A stretch of 64,000 bases of DNA from CAWKGC01 sp963849005 (GTDB lineage Bacteria; Pseudomonadota; Gammaproteobacteria; Burkholderiales; Usitatibacteraceae). Position numbers and translations under genes: made by a program. Location of the stretch: NCBI GenBank assembly GCA_963849005.1, contig CAWKGC010000019.1, forward strand, positions 558,001 to 622,000, in the 5' to 3' direction. Positions 1 to 11,417 of this stretch are shown one piece after another; the stretch's first letter is position 1, and every line of letters begins with the position of its first letter. The notes below the pieces were generated by a model, which saw nothing but the letters and a program-made list of their open reading frames with translations, was not told the origin of the DNA and searched no databases.

Positions 1-1
1 C

Positions 2-2174
2 GAGACGCTCCTCAAGCTCGACGTGGACGACCTCGGGGCCCTGGCGAGCACCGGCGCCATGGTGCGCGACTGGATCGCCAGGGCGCCGCTGCAACCGGAG
101 CTGGAGCGCCAGGTGCGCGAGGCCTACGCCGGGCTCGACACGAGCGGCGCGGCGAGTTTCGCCGTGCGCTCCTCGGCCACGGCCGAGGACCTGCCCGACG
201 CGTCGTTCGCCGGCCAGCAGGAGACCTTCCTCAACATCCGCGGCGCGGACAACGTGCTGGAGGCGATCAAGCACGTTTTCGCCTCGCTCTACAACGACCG
301 GGCCATCTCCTACCGCGTGCACAAGGGCTATGCCCATGCCGATGTCGCGCTTTCCGCGGGCGTGCAACGAATGGTGCGCAGCGACACCGGGGCTGCCGGC
401 GTGATGTTCACGATGGACACCGAATCGGGCTTCCGCGAAGTGGTGTTCATCACCTCCAGCTACGGGCTGGGCGAGATGGTGGTGCAGGGCGCGGTGAATC
501 CCGACGAGTTCTACGTGAGCAAGAAGTGCCTGGCCGACGGCAAGCCCGCGATCCTGCGCCGCTCGCTCGGCGGCAAGGCGCATCAGGATGGTCTTCACCG
601 GGGATGCCTCGGCCGGCAGGTCGGTCCTGCAGGAAAGCGTGGCGCAGGCCGACCGAGACCGCTTTTCGCTGACGATGCCGATGTCGAGGAACTCGCCAAG
701 TACGCCATGGCCATCGAGAAGCACTACGGCCGGCCGATGGACATCGAGTGGGGCAAGGACGGCGGCGACGGCAAGCTCTACATCCTGCAGGCGCGCCCGG
801 AGACGGTGAAGAGCCAGGAGCACAGGAAGGAAACGCTCACGCGCTACCGGCTCAAGGCGCGCGGGGAAGTGCTGGTCTCGGGCCGCGCGATCGGCTCGAA
901 GATCGGGCAGGGCAAGGTCGCGCGTGGTGAAGGACGTGACGGACATCGGCCGCGTGCAGGATGGCGACGTGCTGGTGACGGACATGACCGACCCGAACTG
1001 GGAGCCGGTGATGAAGCGCGCGTCGGCCATCGTCACCAACCGCGGCGGGCGCACCTGCCATGCCGCGATCATCGCCCGCGAGCTGGGCGTGCCGGCCGTG
1101 GTCGGCTGCGAGCACGCGACCGAAGTGATCAGCGAGGGAACGGAGCGCGACCGTGTCCTGCGCCGAGGGCGACACCGGCTTCATCTACGCCGGCAAGCTC
1201 GGCTACGAGGTGATCGAGGTATCGCTGGACAACATGCCGGAGATCCCGGTGAAGATCGCGATGAACGTCGGCAACCCGCAACTGGCCTTCGATTTCGCGC
1301 AGCTTCCCAACGACGGCGTCGGGCTCGCGCGGCTGGAGTTCATCATTTCCAACACCATCGGCATCCACCCCAAGGCCTGCCTGGAGTACGAGACGCTGCC
1401 CACGGACCTCAAGCTGCAGGTGGCGAAGCAGTCGCGCGGCTACGCCGAGCCCGACGCGCTTCTACGTGGAGAAGATCGTCGAGGGCGTGGCGACGATCGC
1501 CGCCGCATTCTGGCCGAAGAAGGTCATCGTGCGACTCTCGGACTTCAAGTCGAACGAATACCGCAACCTGATCGGTGGCGCGCGCTACGAGCCGCACGAG
1601 GAGAACCCGATGCTCGGCTTCCGCGGCGCTTCGCGCTACATCGCGGCGAGCTTCCGCGACTGCTTCAAGCTCGAGTGCGAGGCGATGAAGCAGGTTCGCG
1701 ACGTCATGGGCCTCACCAACGTCGAGATCATGATCCCGTTCGTGCGCACGCTGCAGGAAGCGGAAATGGTGCATCGCGATCCTGAAGCAGAACGGGCTCG
1801 AGCGCGGCAGGAACGGCCTCAAGGTGGTGATGATGTGCGAGATCCCGTCCAACGCGATCCTCGCCGACGAATTCCTCGAGCACTTCGACGGCTTCTCGAT
1901 CGGATCGAACGACATGACGCAGCTCACGCTGGCGCTCGACCGCGACTCGGGACTGGTGATGGAGGGCTTCGACGAGCGCGACCCGGCGGTCAAGCGCATG
2001 CTCTCGCATGGCGATCCAGGCCTGCCGCAAGCAGGGCAAGTACGTCGGCATCTGCGGCCAGGGACCGAGCGACTATCCCGACCTGGCCACTGGCTGATGA
2101 AGGAGGGCATCGAATCGATGTCGCTCAACCCGGACACGGTGGTCGAGACCTGGATCCACCTCTCCAAGGGCTGA
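2..2174 (+). CDS. ppsA: Phosphoenolpyruvate synthase, 5'-truncated by window edge, several frameshifts
   Basis: Converts pyruvate and ATP to PEP, AMP and phosphate for gluconeogenesis; cytosolic. The window opens inside the N-terminal ATP-binding domain (AVRSSATAEDLPDASFAGQQ is the usual nucleotide-binding stretch). The phosphohistidine motif GGRTCHAAIIARELG lies near 1045-1090 and the C-terminal PEP-binding barrel ends with GSNDMTQLTLALDRDSG and ICGQGPSDYPDLA. Reading the protein needs about eight frame changes, near 592, 675, 912, 1150, 1457, 1773, 2007 and 2085; most are one extra C or G, two look like a missing C. Between breaks the protein is fully conserved with no stops, so sequencing error is likelier than decay. 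Stop at 2172-2174. A short gap precedes the acetyltransferase. Confidence 0.9.
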
Positions 2175-2179
2175 AGGCG

Positions 2180-2655
2180 ATGCTGCGCCTGGCAGTTCGC
2201 GAAAATGGCGGGACTCTCGAGCCGCGAGTGGTATGAAGTGACGGTGGCACGCGAGGCGGTCTTCGTCGTCGAGCAGGACTGCGCTTTCCTCGACGCGGAC
2301 GGGGCGGATCCCGAGTGCTGGCACCTCGTAGGGCGCCTCGGCGCCGAGCTCGCGGCGTATTGCCGCATCGTGCCGCCGGGGCTCAAGTTCGCCGAGCCCT
2401 CGATCGGCAGGGTCCTCACGACGCGGGGCGGGACGCGGGACCGGCGCGGGAAGGGCATTGATGGACGAGGCGATCGCGCGCTGCGAGAGCTTGTACCCGG
2501 GGCGGCCGATCCGCATCGGCGCGCAGCAGTACCTCGAGCGGTTCTATGGCGGGTTCGGATTCGCGACGGTCTCCGGGCCCTATGACGAAGACGGCATTCC
2601 CCACGTGACCATGCTCCGGGAGGCTCCCGGGAAAATGACGAAAGGACAGTCATGA
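2180..2655 (+). CDS. GNAT acetyltransferase, ElaA-like, frameshifted
   Basis: A small N-acetyltransferase of the GNAT fold; substrate unknown. Seen: VFVVEQDCAFLDADGADPECWHL-type N-terminal segment, which is typical of the ElaA branch, the acetyl-CoA loop (RAGRGTGAGRALM after correcting one extra G near 2432) and the closing segment with QQYLERFYGGFGF. The start is uncertain: ATG at 2180 fits if one extra C near 2187 is removed, giving MLRWQFAKM; otherwise ATG 2205. The stop TGA overlaps the ATG of the next gene, suggesting translational coupling with 3-hydroxybutyrate dehydrogenase. Confidence 0.75.
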
Positions 2656-3444
2656 GCAAGCAGTTTTCCGGCAAGACGCTCCTCGTTACCGGCTCGACCC
2701 AGGGCATCGGGCTCGCCATGACGCGCGCTTTCGCGGCGCGAGGGCGCCAACGTGATGATCAACGGCCTGGGCGACGCGGGCGACATCGAGCGGACGCGCG
2801 CTGCGATCGAGCGCGACTTCGGCGTGAAGGCCCGTTTCCATGGCGCGGACATGACCAAGCGCGGCGAGATCGCCGACCTCGTCGCCACGACCGAGAGGGA
2901 ATTCGGCGCGGTGGACATCCTCATCAACAATGCCGGCATCCAGCACGTCGCCCCCATCGAGGAGTTCCCCGACGACAGATGGGAGGCGATCATGGCGATC
3001 AACCTCTCGGCGGTCTTCTACTGCACGCGCGCAGCCCTGCCTGGCATGAAGAAGCGCAAGTGGGGCCGCATCATCAACATCTCCTCGGTGCACGGGCTGA
3101 TCGCCTCGCCCAACAAGAGCGCCTACACCGCGGCCAAGCACGGCGTGGTGGGATTCACCAAGGCGCTCGCGCTGGAATCGGCCGAGCATGGCATCACGGC
3201 GAACGCGATCTGCCCGGGCTACGTCCTCACCGAACTCGTCCAGAAACAGATCGACGACCAGGCCAGGGCGCACGGCATTTCGCAGGAACGCGCGAAGAAG
3301 GAGATCATCCTCGCGCCGCAGGCCTTCAAGGAGTTCTGCCGCATCGAGGACATCGCCGCGATGGCGGTGTACCTCGCGAGCGATGCCGCGCGCTCGATCA
3401 CCGGCTCCGCGATGTCGATCGACGGTGGCTGGACGGCGCGCTGA
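2652..3444 (+). CDS. bdhA: D-3-hydroxybutyrate dehydrogenase (SDR family), one frameshift
   Basis: NAD-dependent oxidation of D-3-hydroxybutyrate to acetoacetate, a step in use of PHB or ketone bodies; cytosolic. Seen: Rossmann motif TGSTQGIG, NNAGIQH, catalytic Ser in ISSVHG, and Tyr/Lys in SAYTAAK. The His and Lys before the Tyr and the Gln in APQAFKEF match substrate-binding residues known for this enzyme, separating it from generic short-chain dehydrogenases. One extra C near 2742 breaks the frame (AFAA|EGANVMING). About 263 residues, the usual size. Acetoacetyl-CoA synthetase two genes downstream would activate its product. Confidence 0.9.
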
Positions 3445-3484
3445 GGCGCCGCGCAAGCGGAGCGCCGCGGCGGGCGCCGCCAAG

Positions 3485-4120
3485 GTGCTGGTCACCGGCT
3501 TTGCGCCCTTCGGCGGCGAGGGCGTGAACCCTTCCTGGCAGGTCGCGGCGGGCCTGCCCGCGGCGGTCGGAGGCGCAAGGATCGCGAAATGCCTCGTCCC
3601 CACCGAGTTCCGCCGGGCGATCGCCGCGGTCGCGGAGGCGATGGAGGAGCACAGTCCGGACATCGTGCTTTGCCTGGGACAGGCCGGCGGGCGTTTTCGC
3701 ATGTCGGTGGAGCGCGTCGGCATCAACATCGACGATGCCGCGATCGCCGACAATGCCGGGGCGCAGCCCATCGACGAGCCGATCGCGCAACCCGGGCCGG
3801 CGGCGTACTTCGCGACCGTGCCCGTCAAGGCGATGGTGCAGGCGATGCTGGCGGCCGGGGTCCCGGCCGAAGTATCGAACAGCGCCGGCACGTTCGTCTG
3901 CAACCACCTGCTCTACGGCGTGCTGCACTACATCGCCGCGCAGGGGCTTGCGACGCGCGCCGGCTTCATCCATGTTCCGTATGCCGAGGAACAGGTCCTC
4001 GACAAGCCGGGCAAGCCGGCGATGGCGGTCGCGACCATGGTACGCGGCGTTACGGCGGCGATTTCCGCCGCCTTGCAGCACCGCGCGGATTTGAGGCTGG
4101 CGGGGATCTCGACTGACTGA
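3485..4120 (+). CDS. pcp: Pyrrolidone-carboxylate peptidase (pyroglutamyl peptidase I)
   Basis: Cysteine peptidase (family C15) removing N-terminal pyroglutamate from peptides; cytosolic. Seen: VTGFAPFGGEGVNPSW at the start, the catalytic Glu region (PTEFRRA and following), catalytic Cys in SNSAGTFVCNHLLY and catalytic His in GFIHVPY. About 211 residues, normal for the family. No ATG lies near the family start; GTG 3485 gives MLVTGFAPFGG and is the best choice, 40 bases after the bdhA stop. The open frame continues upstream through bdhA, which is only high-GC readthrough. Confidence 0.88.
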   Translation: MLVTGFAPFGGEGVNPSWQVAAGLPAAVGGARIAKCLVPTEFRRAIAAVAEAMEEHSPDIVLCLGQAGGRFRMSVERVGINIDDAAIADNAGAQPIDEPIAQPGPAAYFATVPVKAMVQAMLAAGVPAEVSNSAGTFVCNHLLYGVLHYIAAQGLATRAGFIHVPYAEEQVLDKPGKPAMAVATMVRGVTAAISAALQHRADLRLAGISTD

Positions 4121-4258
4121 ATCTCAGGACACGGAGATCACAGGGAAAAATGAGCACACAGAGAAAACCAGGGGAAGGCGTATTGCAATTGCCCAGCGCG
4201 ATCCGGTTTCCTTGGGGGGCCGCCCTCCCGAGATGCAGTCCTTGAAAAATCCGGCAAC

Positions 4259-6237
<1,979 letters not shown>

Positions 6238-6241
<4 letters not shown>

Positions 6242-7167
6242 GCGGCATGGCGGCGACCGGCTACGCCTGGCTTTCGATCGCGACGTCCCTCGTGACGATC
6301 GCCCTCAAGTTCACGGCGTACTTCCTCACCGGCTCGGTCGGCCTGCTCTCGGACGCGCTCGAGTCCTTCGTCAACCTCGCCACCGCGATCGTCGCGCTGG
6401 TCACGCTGAACTACATTTCCACAGGCGCCGACGACGAGCACAACTTCGGCCACGACAAGGCGGAGTACTTTTCCAGCGGCATCGAGGGATCGCTGATCTT
6501 CGTCGCCGCGATCGCTATCATCTGGACTGCCGTGCCGCGCCTGGTCGACCCTCAGCCGCTCGAACAGGTCGGCCTCGGTCTTGCGCTTTCGGTCGCGGCC
6601 GCGCTGGCCAATGCCCTGTGCGGCTGGCTCCTGTTGAAAGGCGCGCGAGCGCACCGTTCCATCACGCTCGAGGCCGATGCCCACCACCTGCTCACCGATG
6701 TTTGGACGACCGTGGGCGTGATCTTCGGCGTCGGCCTGGTCGCGCTCACCGGCTGGTTGATTCTCGACCCGCTGATCGCGATCGCGGTGGCCCTGCAGAT
6801 CGTCTGGACCGGATGGCGGCTGCTCAAGCGTTCTTTCGACGGCCTCATGGACCACGCCATGCCGGAGGCGGAGCGCCAGCGGATCGTCGCTCTTCTCGAG
6901 TGCATCAAGTCGGGCGGCGGCGATTACCATGCGCTGCGCACGCGCGTCTCGGGCAGCCGCAGCTTCGTCGACGTGCACGTGCTCTTGCCGGGCGCGACAA
7001 GCGTCCAGGCGGGCCACGACCTTTCAGACCGTCTCGAGGGCGAGATTCGCGCCGCGCTTCCCCACGTCGAAGTGCTCATCCACCTCGAGCCGCTGGAAGA
7101 CCCGAAGAGCTGGGACGACCCGAAGGTTCCCGCGCCGGTCGATGGCGGCGGGGCGCGGCCGCGCTGA
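6238..7167 (+). CDS. Cation diffusion facilitator family transporter
   Basis: Inner-membrane proton/divalent cation antiporter (Zn, Fe, Co, Mn or Cd; not resolvable here). 309 residues with about six hydrophobic segments in the first 200 residues and a cytoplasmic C-terminal domain. The metal-site motifs are visible: DALESFVN in TM2 (about residue 38) and DAHHLLTD in TM5 (about residue 146). The C-terminal domain contains LRTRVSGSRSFVDVHV, the usual dimerising fold. It overlaps the end of the acetoacetyl-CoA synthetase gene by four bases. There is no functional tie to ketone bodies; the linkage is probably only transcriptional. Confidence 0.88.
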
Positions 7168-7183
7168 GCCGCGGGAAAGAAAC

Positions 7184-7223
7184 AGCCCGCGCAGCAGCAG
7201 CCTCCTCGCCGCCGCGCGGGCCT
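7184..7223. terminator. Hairpin between convergent genes
   Basis: AGCCCGCGC at 7184-7192 pairs with GCGCGGGCCT at 7214-7223. It sits between the convergent cation transporter (+) and Hsp20 (-) and may stop transcription from both sides. There is no clear U tract, so this is tentative. Confidence 0.35.
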
Positions 7224-7230
7224 TGCTGCA

Positions 7231-7677
7231 CTATTGGACGGTGATCCGTTGCGCCGGGGCTACGCCGGTCTTCGGCAGCGTCAGGTCAAGCACGCCGTCC
7301 ATGAACTTGGCCTCGGCCTTTGTCCGGTCGATGTCCTGGCCCAGCGTGAAAGTCCGGAACTGCTTGCCATAGAAGCGTTCGCTGTGGACCAGCACTTCGC
7401 CCTTCTTCTCCTCGGTCTCGCGCTTCACTTCCGCCGTGAGCGAGACCTGGTTGCCTTCGATCTCGACGCGGATGTCCTCTTTCTTCACGCCGGGAATGTC
7501 GGCCTTGACGTGATAGAACTTGTCGTCCTCGGTCACATCGAGCTTGATGACGGGCTCGGTGGGCATGTCTTTCATCCAGCGCGACATCCTCGGGAACGGG
7601 ACGAACGACTCCAGGTTCCAGAACGGGTCGAAACGGGTGAGTTCCTGTACGGGATCGGTACGAATGATGTTTACCAT
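7231..7677 (-). CDS. Small heat shock protein, Hsp20/alpha-crystallin family
   Basis: ATP-independent holdase chaperone that binds unfolding proteins; cytosolic oligomer. 148 residues. Seen: alpha-crystallin domain from about residue 40 (IKLDVTEDDKFYHVKADIPG, then VKKEDIRVEIEGNQVSL and ending GVLDLTLPK), and a C-terminal RITV, the I/V-x-I/V anchor. Start ATG 7677 has a strong ribosome site (GAAGGAG, about 5 bases upstream). An FNR/ANR-like palindrome lies about 90 bases upstream with a -10-like TAAATT at the spacing expected of an FNR class II promoter, so oxygen limitation rather than, or besides, heat may induce it. Confidence 0.92.
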   Translation of the reverse strand: MVNIIRTDPVQELTRFDPFWNLESFVPFPRMSRWMKDMPTEPVIKLDVTEDDKFYHVKADIPGVKKEDIRVEIEGNQVSLTAEVKRETEEKKGEVLVHSERFYGKQFRTFTLGQDIDRTKAEAKFMDGVLDLTLPKTGVAPAQRITVQ

Positions 7678-7763
7678 GATCGCTCCTTCGCTTGTCCGGG
7701 AGCGCGCCCAACGCGCAACTGACGCCGGACGAGGATAATTTAGCGCTTCGCCGGGGCGATGGC

Positions 7764-7777
7764 CTGACCCATGTCAA
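7764..7777. promoter_or_regulatory. FNR/ANR-like box upstream of hsp20
   Basis: CTGAC-CCAT-GTCAA; read on the minus strand TTGAC-ATGG-GTCAG, one end base short of a symmetric TTGAN6TCAA core. A TAAATT at 7742-7737 (-) lies 21 bases past the box, placing the predicted start near 7728 with the box centred near -41.5. The box overlaps the last codons of the P-type ATPase gene. Confidence 0.5.
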
Positions 7778-10266
7778 TGAGGTGAAAGATATCGGTAGAA
7801 AAGGTGCTTTGCGCCCTGGGCGAGCACCAGGTAGGCCGCGACCAGGATGGCGAGAACGGCGAAAAATGCCGCTGGCGGGGCCTCGAAACCGAGTCGCGGC
7901 CCCAGCGCAGTGAAGGGCAGCGCGATCGCCGCTGCCACCACGGCGAGGGAGGTGGCGACCAGGGCCCGGTTGGGGCGGCTCGCGAACGGGCTTCCGCGAG
8001 TGCGGATCACGAAGATCACCAGCACCTGCGTCGCAAGCGATTCGATGAACCAGCCGGTGCGAAAAAGCGTCTCGCCCGCCTCGAGGACGACGAGCAGCAC
8101 GTAGAAAGTGAGGAAGTCGAAGAGCGAACTGACGGGGCCGAGCGTCCACATGAAGTTGCGGATGAGCCCGATGTCCCAGCGCTGCGGAACGCGCACTTCC
8201 TCCGGGTCGACGCCGTCGAGCGGGATCGGGACCTCGGAAATGTCGTAGAGCAGGTTGTTCAGCAGGATCTGCGTTGGCAGCAGCGGAAGGAACGGCAGGA
8301 ACAGCGCCGCGCCAGCCATGCTGAACATGTTGCCGAAGTTCGAGCTCGTGCCCATGAGCAGGTACTTGCGGATGTTGACGAAGGTGCGGCGTCCCTCGAT
8401 CACGCCGCCATGCAGCACGCCGAGGTCGCGCCTGAGCAGGATCATGTCGGCGGCCTCCCTCGCGACGTCCACCGCGTTTTCCACGGAAAGGCCGACGTCG
8501 GCCGAATGCATCGCCGGAGCGTCGTTGATCCCGTCGCCGAGGTAGCCGGTGACGTGTCCCCGCGCCTTGAGCAGTTGCACGATGCGGTTCTTCTGTGCCG
8601 GATTCACGCGGCAGAAGAGCGTCGTCGATTCCACGAGCGCGCCCAGTGCGAGGTCGTCCATGCGCGCGATCTGCGCCCCCGTCAGGACGCCGGTCACGGC
8701 GAGGCCCAGCTGTGCGCAAACGTGCTCCGTGACCAGTTCGTTGTCGCCGGTGAGGATCTTCACCCTCACGCCGATGTCGGCAAGGGCCGCAAGCGCCCGC
8801 CCTGCATCGGCCTTGGGAGGATCGAGGAAGGAGACGAATCCGGCGAACACCATGGCGGCCTCGTCGCTTGCCAGGAGGCGATCGCCTTCGAGCGGCCTGT
8901 GCGCCACCCCGAGGACGCGCAGGCCCGAGCGGCCGAGCGCCTCGAGTTGCCGCGCCGCTGCTGCCCGTGAGCCGGCGTCCCATTCCCGGACCTGGCCGTC
9001 GGGGGCGACCTCATGCCGGGTGGTGAGCGCGAGGATTTCCTCGGGCGCGCCCTTGACGACCAACAGGCGGCGCTCGCCGTCGCCGAGAAGGACCGCGACC
9101 CTGCGGCGCTCGAAGTCGAACGGGATCTCGTCGATGCGGATCCATGGGGCGGCGGCGGGCTTGCGATCGAGGATCGCCTCATCGAGCGGGTTCGCGATGC
9201 CCGCTTGCAGCGCGCTGTTGAGCCAGGCGAGCTCGAGCACGCGCCCGCTCGCGTTGCCCGCGAAATCGGTGGCGCCCTCGAGGCGGATCTTCGCCTCGGT
9301 CAGCGTCCCGGTCTTGTCCGTGCACAGCACGTCCATGCTGCCCAGCCCTTCGATCGCCCCCAGCCGCTTGACGATGACATGCTGCCCGGCCATGCGCAGC
9401 GCGCCGCGCGACAGCGTCACCGAGACGATCATCGGCAGCAGTTCCGGCGTGAGCCCGACGGCGAGCGCCACGGCGAAGAGGAAGGAGTCGAGCAGCGGCC
9501 GGCCGAAAGCGGCGTTGACCAGCAGCACGAAAAGGACCATGAACGCCGTGAGCCGCATGATGAGCAGCCCGAACTCGCGCGTCCCGCGCTCGAAGCTCGT
9601 GGCGGGCGGCTCGGCCGAGAGTTCGAGCGCGATCCTGCCGATCTCGGTCGCGGCGCCGATGTTCCTGATGCGCATCGAGGCGGAGCCGCTGACGACCGAC
9701 GTGCCCATGTACAGGTCGCACGCGGCATCGTCATTCGCGGCGTCCGGCGAAGGACTCTTCGCAGCGGGAAAGGGCTCGCCGGTGAGCATGGACTCGTTCA
9801 CGTGAAGGCCGTTGGCAGAGAGCAGCACGCCGTCGGCGGGGATCACGGAGCCTGCGGCGAGCTGCACCACGTCACCGGGCACGAGGTGGGACACGGCGAT
9901 GCGAACCGGCCGGCCGTCGCGCAGCACGGTCGCGTGGACCTGCACGCGGCGCGCCAGCGCCTCGGCCGCCCGGCCCGCGCGATGTTCCTGGACGAAGTCG
10001 ATGCCGATCCCGAGCAGGACCATGGAAACGATGATCACGAAGTTCGTGACATTGCCGGTGAGCGCGGAAACGGCGCTCGCCGCGAGCAGGATCAGCGTGA
10101 GCGGGCTGCGCAAGCGGCGCAGCAGTTCGAGAAGCAGCGCGCGTTCTTGCGGAGGACGAATTTCGTTTCGACCGAATCGTTGGGCGCGGCGCCGCGCCTC
10201 GGCGGTCGTGAGTCCCGCCGGGAACTCGGGCGGCGGCAAGGGCGGCCGGTGGGGCTTGTGCGACAT
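7774..10266 (-). CDS. mgtA: Magnesium-translocating-type P-type ATPase
   Basis: ATP-driven cation import across the inner membrane; closest in layout to MgtA/MgtB (P3B) enzymes. 830 residues from ATG 10266. Seen: N-terminal cation-ATPase domain (GLTTAEARRRAQRFGRNEI), actuator-domain LTGEP at about residue 160, phosphorylation motif CTDKTGTLTEAK near 316, hinge LGDGINDAPA near 575, and about ten membrane segments. The motif VGLTPELLPMIV in TM4 is the MgtA-type sequence. AAAGG sits only two bases before the ATG, unusually close. It is divergent from the alcohol dehydrogenase, sharing an 82-bp gap centred on a palindromic FNR/ANR-like box. Substrate is inferred from family, not proven. Confidence 0.87.
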   Translation of the reverse strand: MSHKPHRPPLPPPEFPAGLTTAEARRRAQRFGRNEIRPPQERALLLELLRRLRSPLTLILLAASAVSALTGNVTNFVIIVSMVLLGIGIDFVQEHRAGRAAEALARRVQVHATVLRDGRPVRIAVSHLVPGDVVQLAAGSVIPADGVLLSANGLHVNESMLTGEPFPAAKSPSPDAANDDAACDLYMGTSVVSGSASMRIRNIGAATEIGRIALELSAEPPATSFERGTREFGLLIMRLTAFMVLFVLLVNAAFGRPLLDSFLFAVALAVGLTPELLPMIVSVTLSRGALRMAGQHVIVKRLGAIEGLGSMDVLCTDKTGTLTEAKIRLEGATDFAGNASGRVLELAWLNSALQAGIANPLDEAILDRKPAAAPWIRIDEIPFDFERRRVAVLLGDGERRLLVVKGAPEEILALTTRHEVAPDGQVREWDAGSRAAAARQLEALGRSGLRVLGVAHRPLEGDRLLASDEAAMVFAGFVSFLDPPKADAGRALAALADIGVRVKILTGDNELVTEHVCAQLGLAVTGVLTGAQIARMDDLALGALVESTTLFCRVNPAQKNRIVQLLKARGHVTGYLGDGINDAPAMHSADVGLSVENAVDVAREAADMILLRRDLGVLHGGVIEGRRTFVNIRKYLLMGTSSNFGNMFSMAGAALFLPFLPLLPTQILLNNLLYDISEVPIPLDGVDPEEVRVPQRWDIGLIRNFMWTLGPVSSLFDFLTFYVLLVVLEAGETLFRTGWFIESLATQVLVIFVIRTRGSPFASRPNRALVATSLAVVAAAIALPFTALGPRLGFEAPPAAFFAVLAILVAAYLVLAQGAKHLFYRYLSPH

Positions 10267-10300
10267 CCTTTGCAGGCTACGCCGGGCACCACGGACCCGC

Positions 10301-10314
10301 TTGACTGAGGTCAA
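10301..10314. promoter_or_regulatory. Symmetric FNR/ANR-like box between mgtA and alcohol dehydrogenase
   Basis: TTGAC-TGAG-GTCAA, a perfect 5-4-5 inverted repeat. Its centre (10307.5) is exactly midway between the two divergent start codons (10266 and 10349). A class II position (-41.5) would put each transcription start on the ATG itself. A GAGAAT at 10337-10342 could be the rightward -10, and TAGCCT at 10279-10274 a weaker leftward one. Confidence 0.6.
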
Positions 10315-10348
10315 TGGGGCCCTTGCGACGGCAATCGAGAATGGCTGC

Positions 10349-11347
10349 ATGCGCGCCATGAGGCTGCACGCCACGGGCGAAAACCTGCGTTGCGACGAAG
10401 TCCCCGTTCCATTGCCGGGGCCGGGGCAATTGCTGGTCGCGATCCATGCCTGCGGCGTCTGCCGGACGGACCTGCACATCGTCGACGGCGAACTCGAAGG
10501 CGGGAGCCTGCCGATCGTGCCGGGCCACGAGATCGTCGGCGTGGTCGCCGATCGTGGCGAAGGGGCGGAACGCTTCGAAAGGGGCGCGCGCATCGGCGTG
10601 CCCTGGCTGGGCTGGACCTGCGGCAACTGCGAGCACTGCCGCAACGGGCGCGAGAACCTTTGCGATGGCGCGCGATTCACCGGTTTTCACCACGATGGCG
10701 GGTACGCCCAGTACGCGCTTGCCGACGAGCGCTTCTGCTTCGCGATTCCCGCGCAGTACGGCGACGCGGAAGCCGCACCCCTGTTGTGCGCCGGGCTCAT
10801 CGGCTATCGGGCGTTGGCGATGGCCGGCGATGCGCGGCGCCTTGGGCTGTATGGTTTCGGGGCGGCCGCGCACCTGATTGCGCAGCTGGCGATTCACCAG
10901 GGACGCGAGGTCTTCGCCTTCACCCGCCCGGGCGATGCGGCGGCGCAGGCTTTCGCGCTGCGGCTGGGATGCCGCTGGGCGGGCGATTCGACCAGCGCGT
11001 CCCCGGAACCGCTCGATGCCGCGTTGCTGTTCGCTCCGGTCGGCTCTCTCGTCCCGGCAGCGCTCGCCTCAACCCGCAAGGGCGGCTCGGTGGTCTGCGC
11101 CGGCATCCACATGAGCGACATTCCCGCGTTTCCGTATGCGCTGCTCTGGGGCGAGCGCAGCGTGAGGTCGGTCGCCAACCTGACGCGCCGCGACGCCGAG
11201 GAGTTCCTGCGCGTGGCGCCCTTGGCCGGCGTGCGCGCCGAGGTGAATTGCTATCCCCTCGATGAAGCGAACCGGGCGCTGGACGACCTGAGGCGGGGCC
11301 GGCTGCAAGGCGCCGCAGTGCTGGTCCCGCCCCGGGCTCTTGCCTGA
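10349..11347 (+). CDS. Zinc-dependent alcohol dehydrogenase (MDR superfamily)
   Basis: NAD(P)-dependent alcohol/aldehyde oxidoreductase; cytosolic. 332 residues. Seen: catalytic-zinc Cys in CGVCRTDLH (about 34-42), PGHE near 61, structural-zinc cysteines CGNCEHCRNGRENLC (about 89-103), HHDGGYAQY, and a nucleotide-binding loop GLYGFGAAAH near 166. The short GFGAAAH type is typical of the zinc-binding alcohol dehydrogenase AdhA-like proteins that often sit with stress and anoxia genes. Start ATG 10349 or ATG 10358 (MRLHATGE) are both possible. It shares the divergent FNR/ANR-like promoter with mgtA. Confidence 0.88.
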   Translation: MRAMRLHATGENLRCDEVPVPLPGPGQLLVAIHACGVCRTDLHIVDGELEGGSLPIVPGHEIVGVVADRGEGAERFERGARIGVPWLGWTCGNCEHCRNGRENLCDGARFTGFHHDGGYAQYALADERFCFAIPAQYGDAEAAPLLCAGLIGYRALAMAGDARRLGLYGFGAAAHLIAQLAIHQGREVFAFTRPGDAAAQAFALRLGCRWAGDSTSASPEPLDAALLFAPVGSLVPAALASTRKGGSVVCAGIHMSDIPAFPYALLWGERSVRSVANLTRRDAEEFLRVAPLAGVRAEVNCYPLDEANRALDDLRRGRLQGAAVLVPPRALA

Positions 11348-11417
11348 ACGCGGTGATTTTCCCCGCCGCGACGATGTTCCGGTGGAACCCGCGCGCCGAA
11401 CCGGGGATAATCCGCCC

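Noticed and set aside
2..2174. ppsA as a true pseudogene
   Set aside because: Eight breaks but no in-frame stops or loss of motifs in any segment, and the same C/G indel bias occurs in other genes of the patches.
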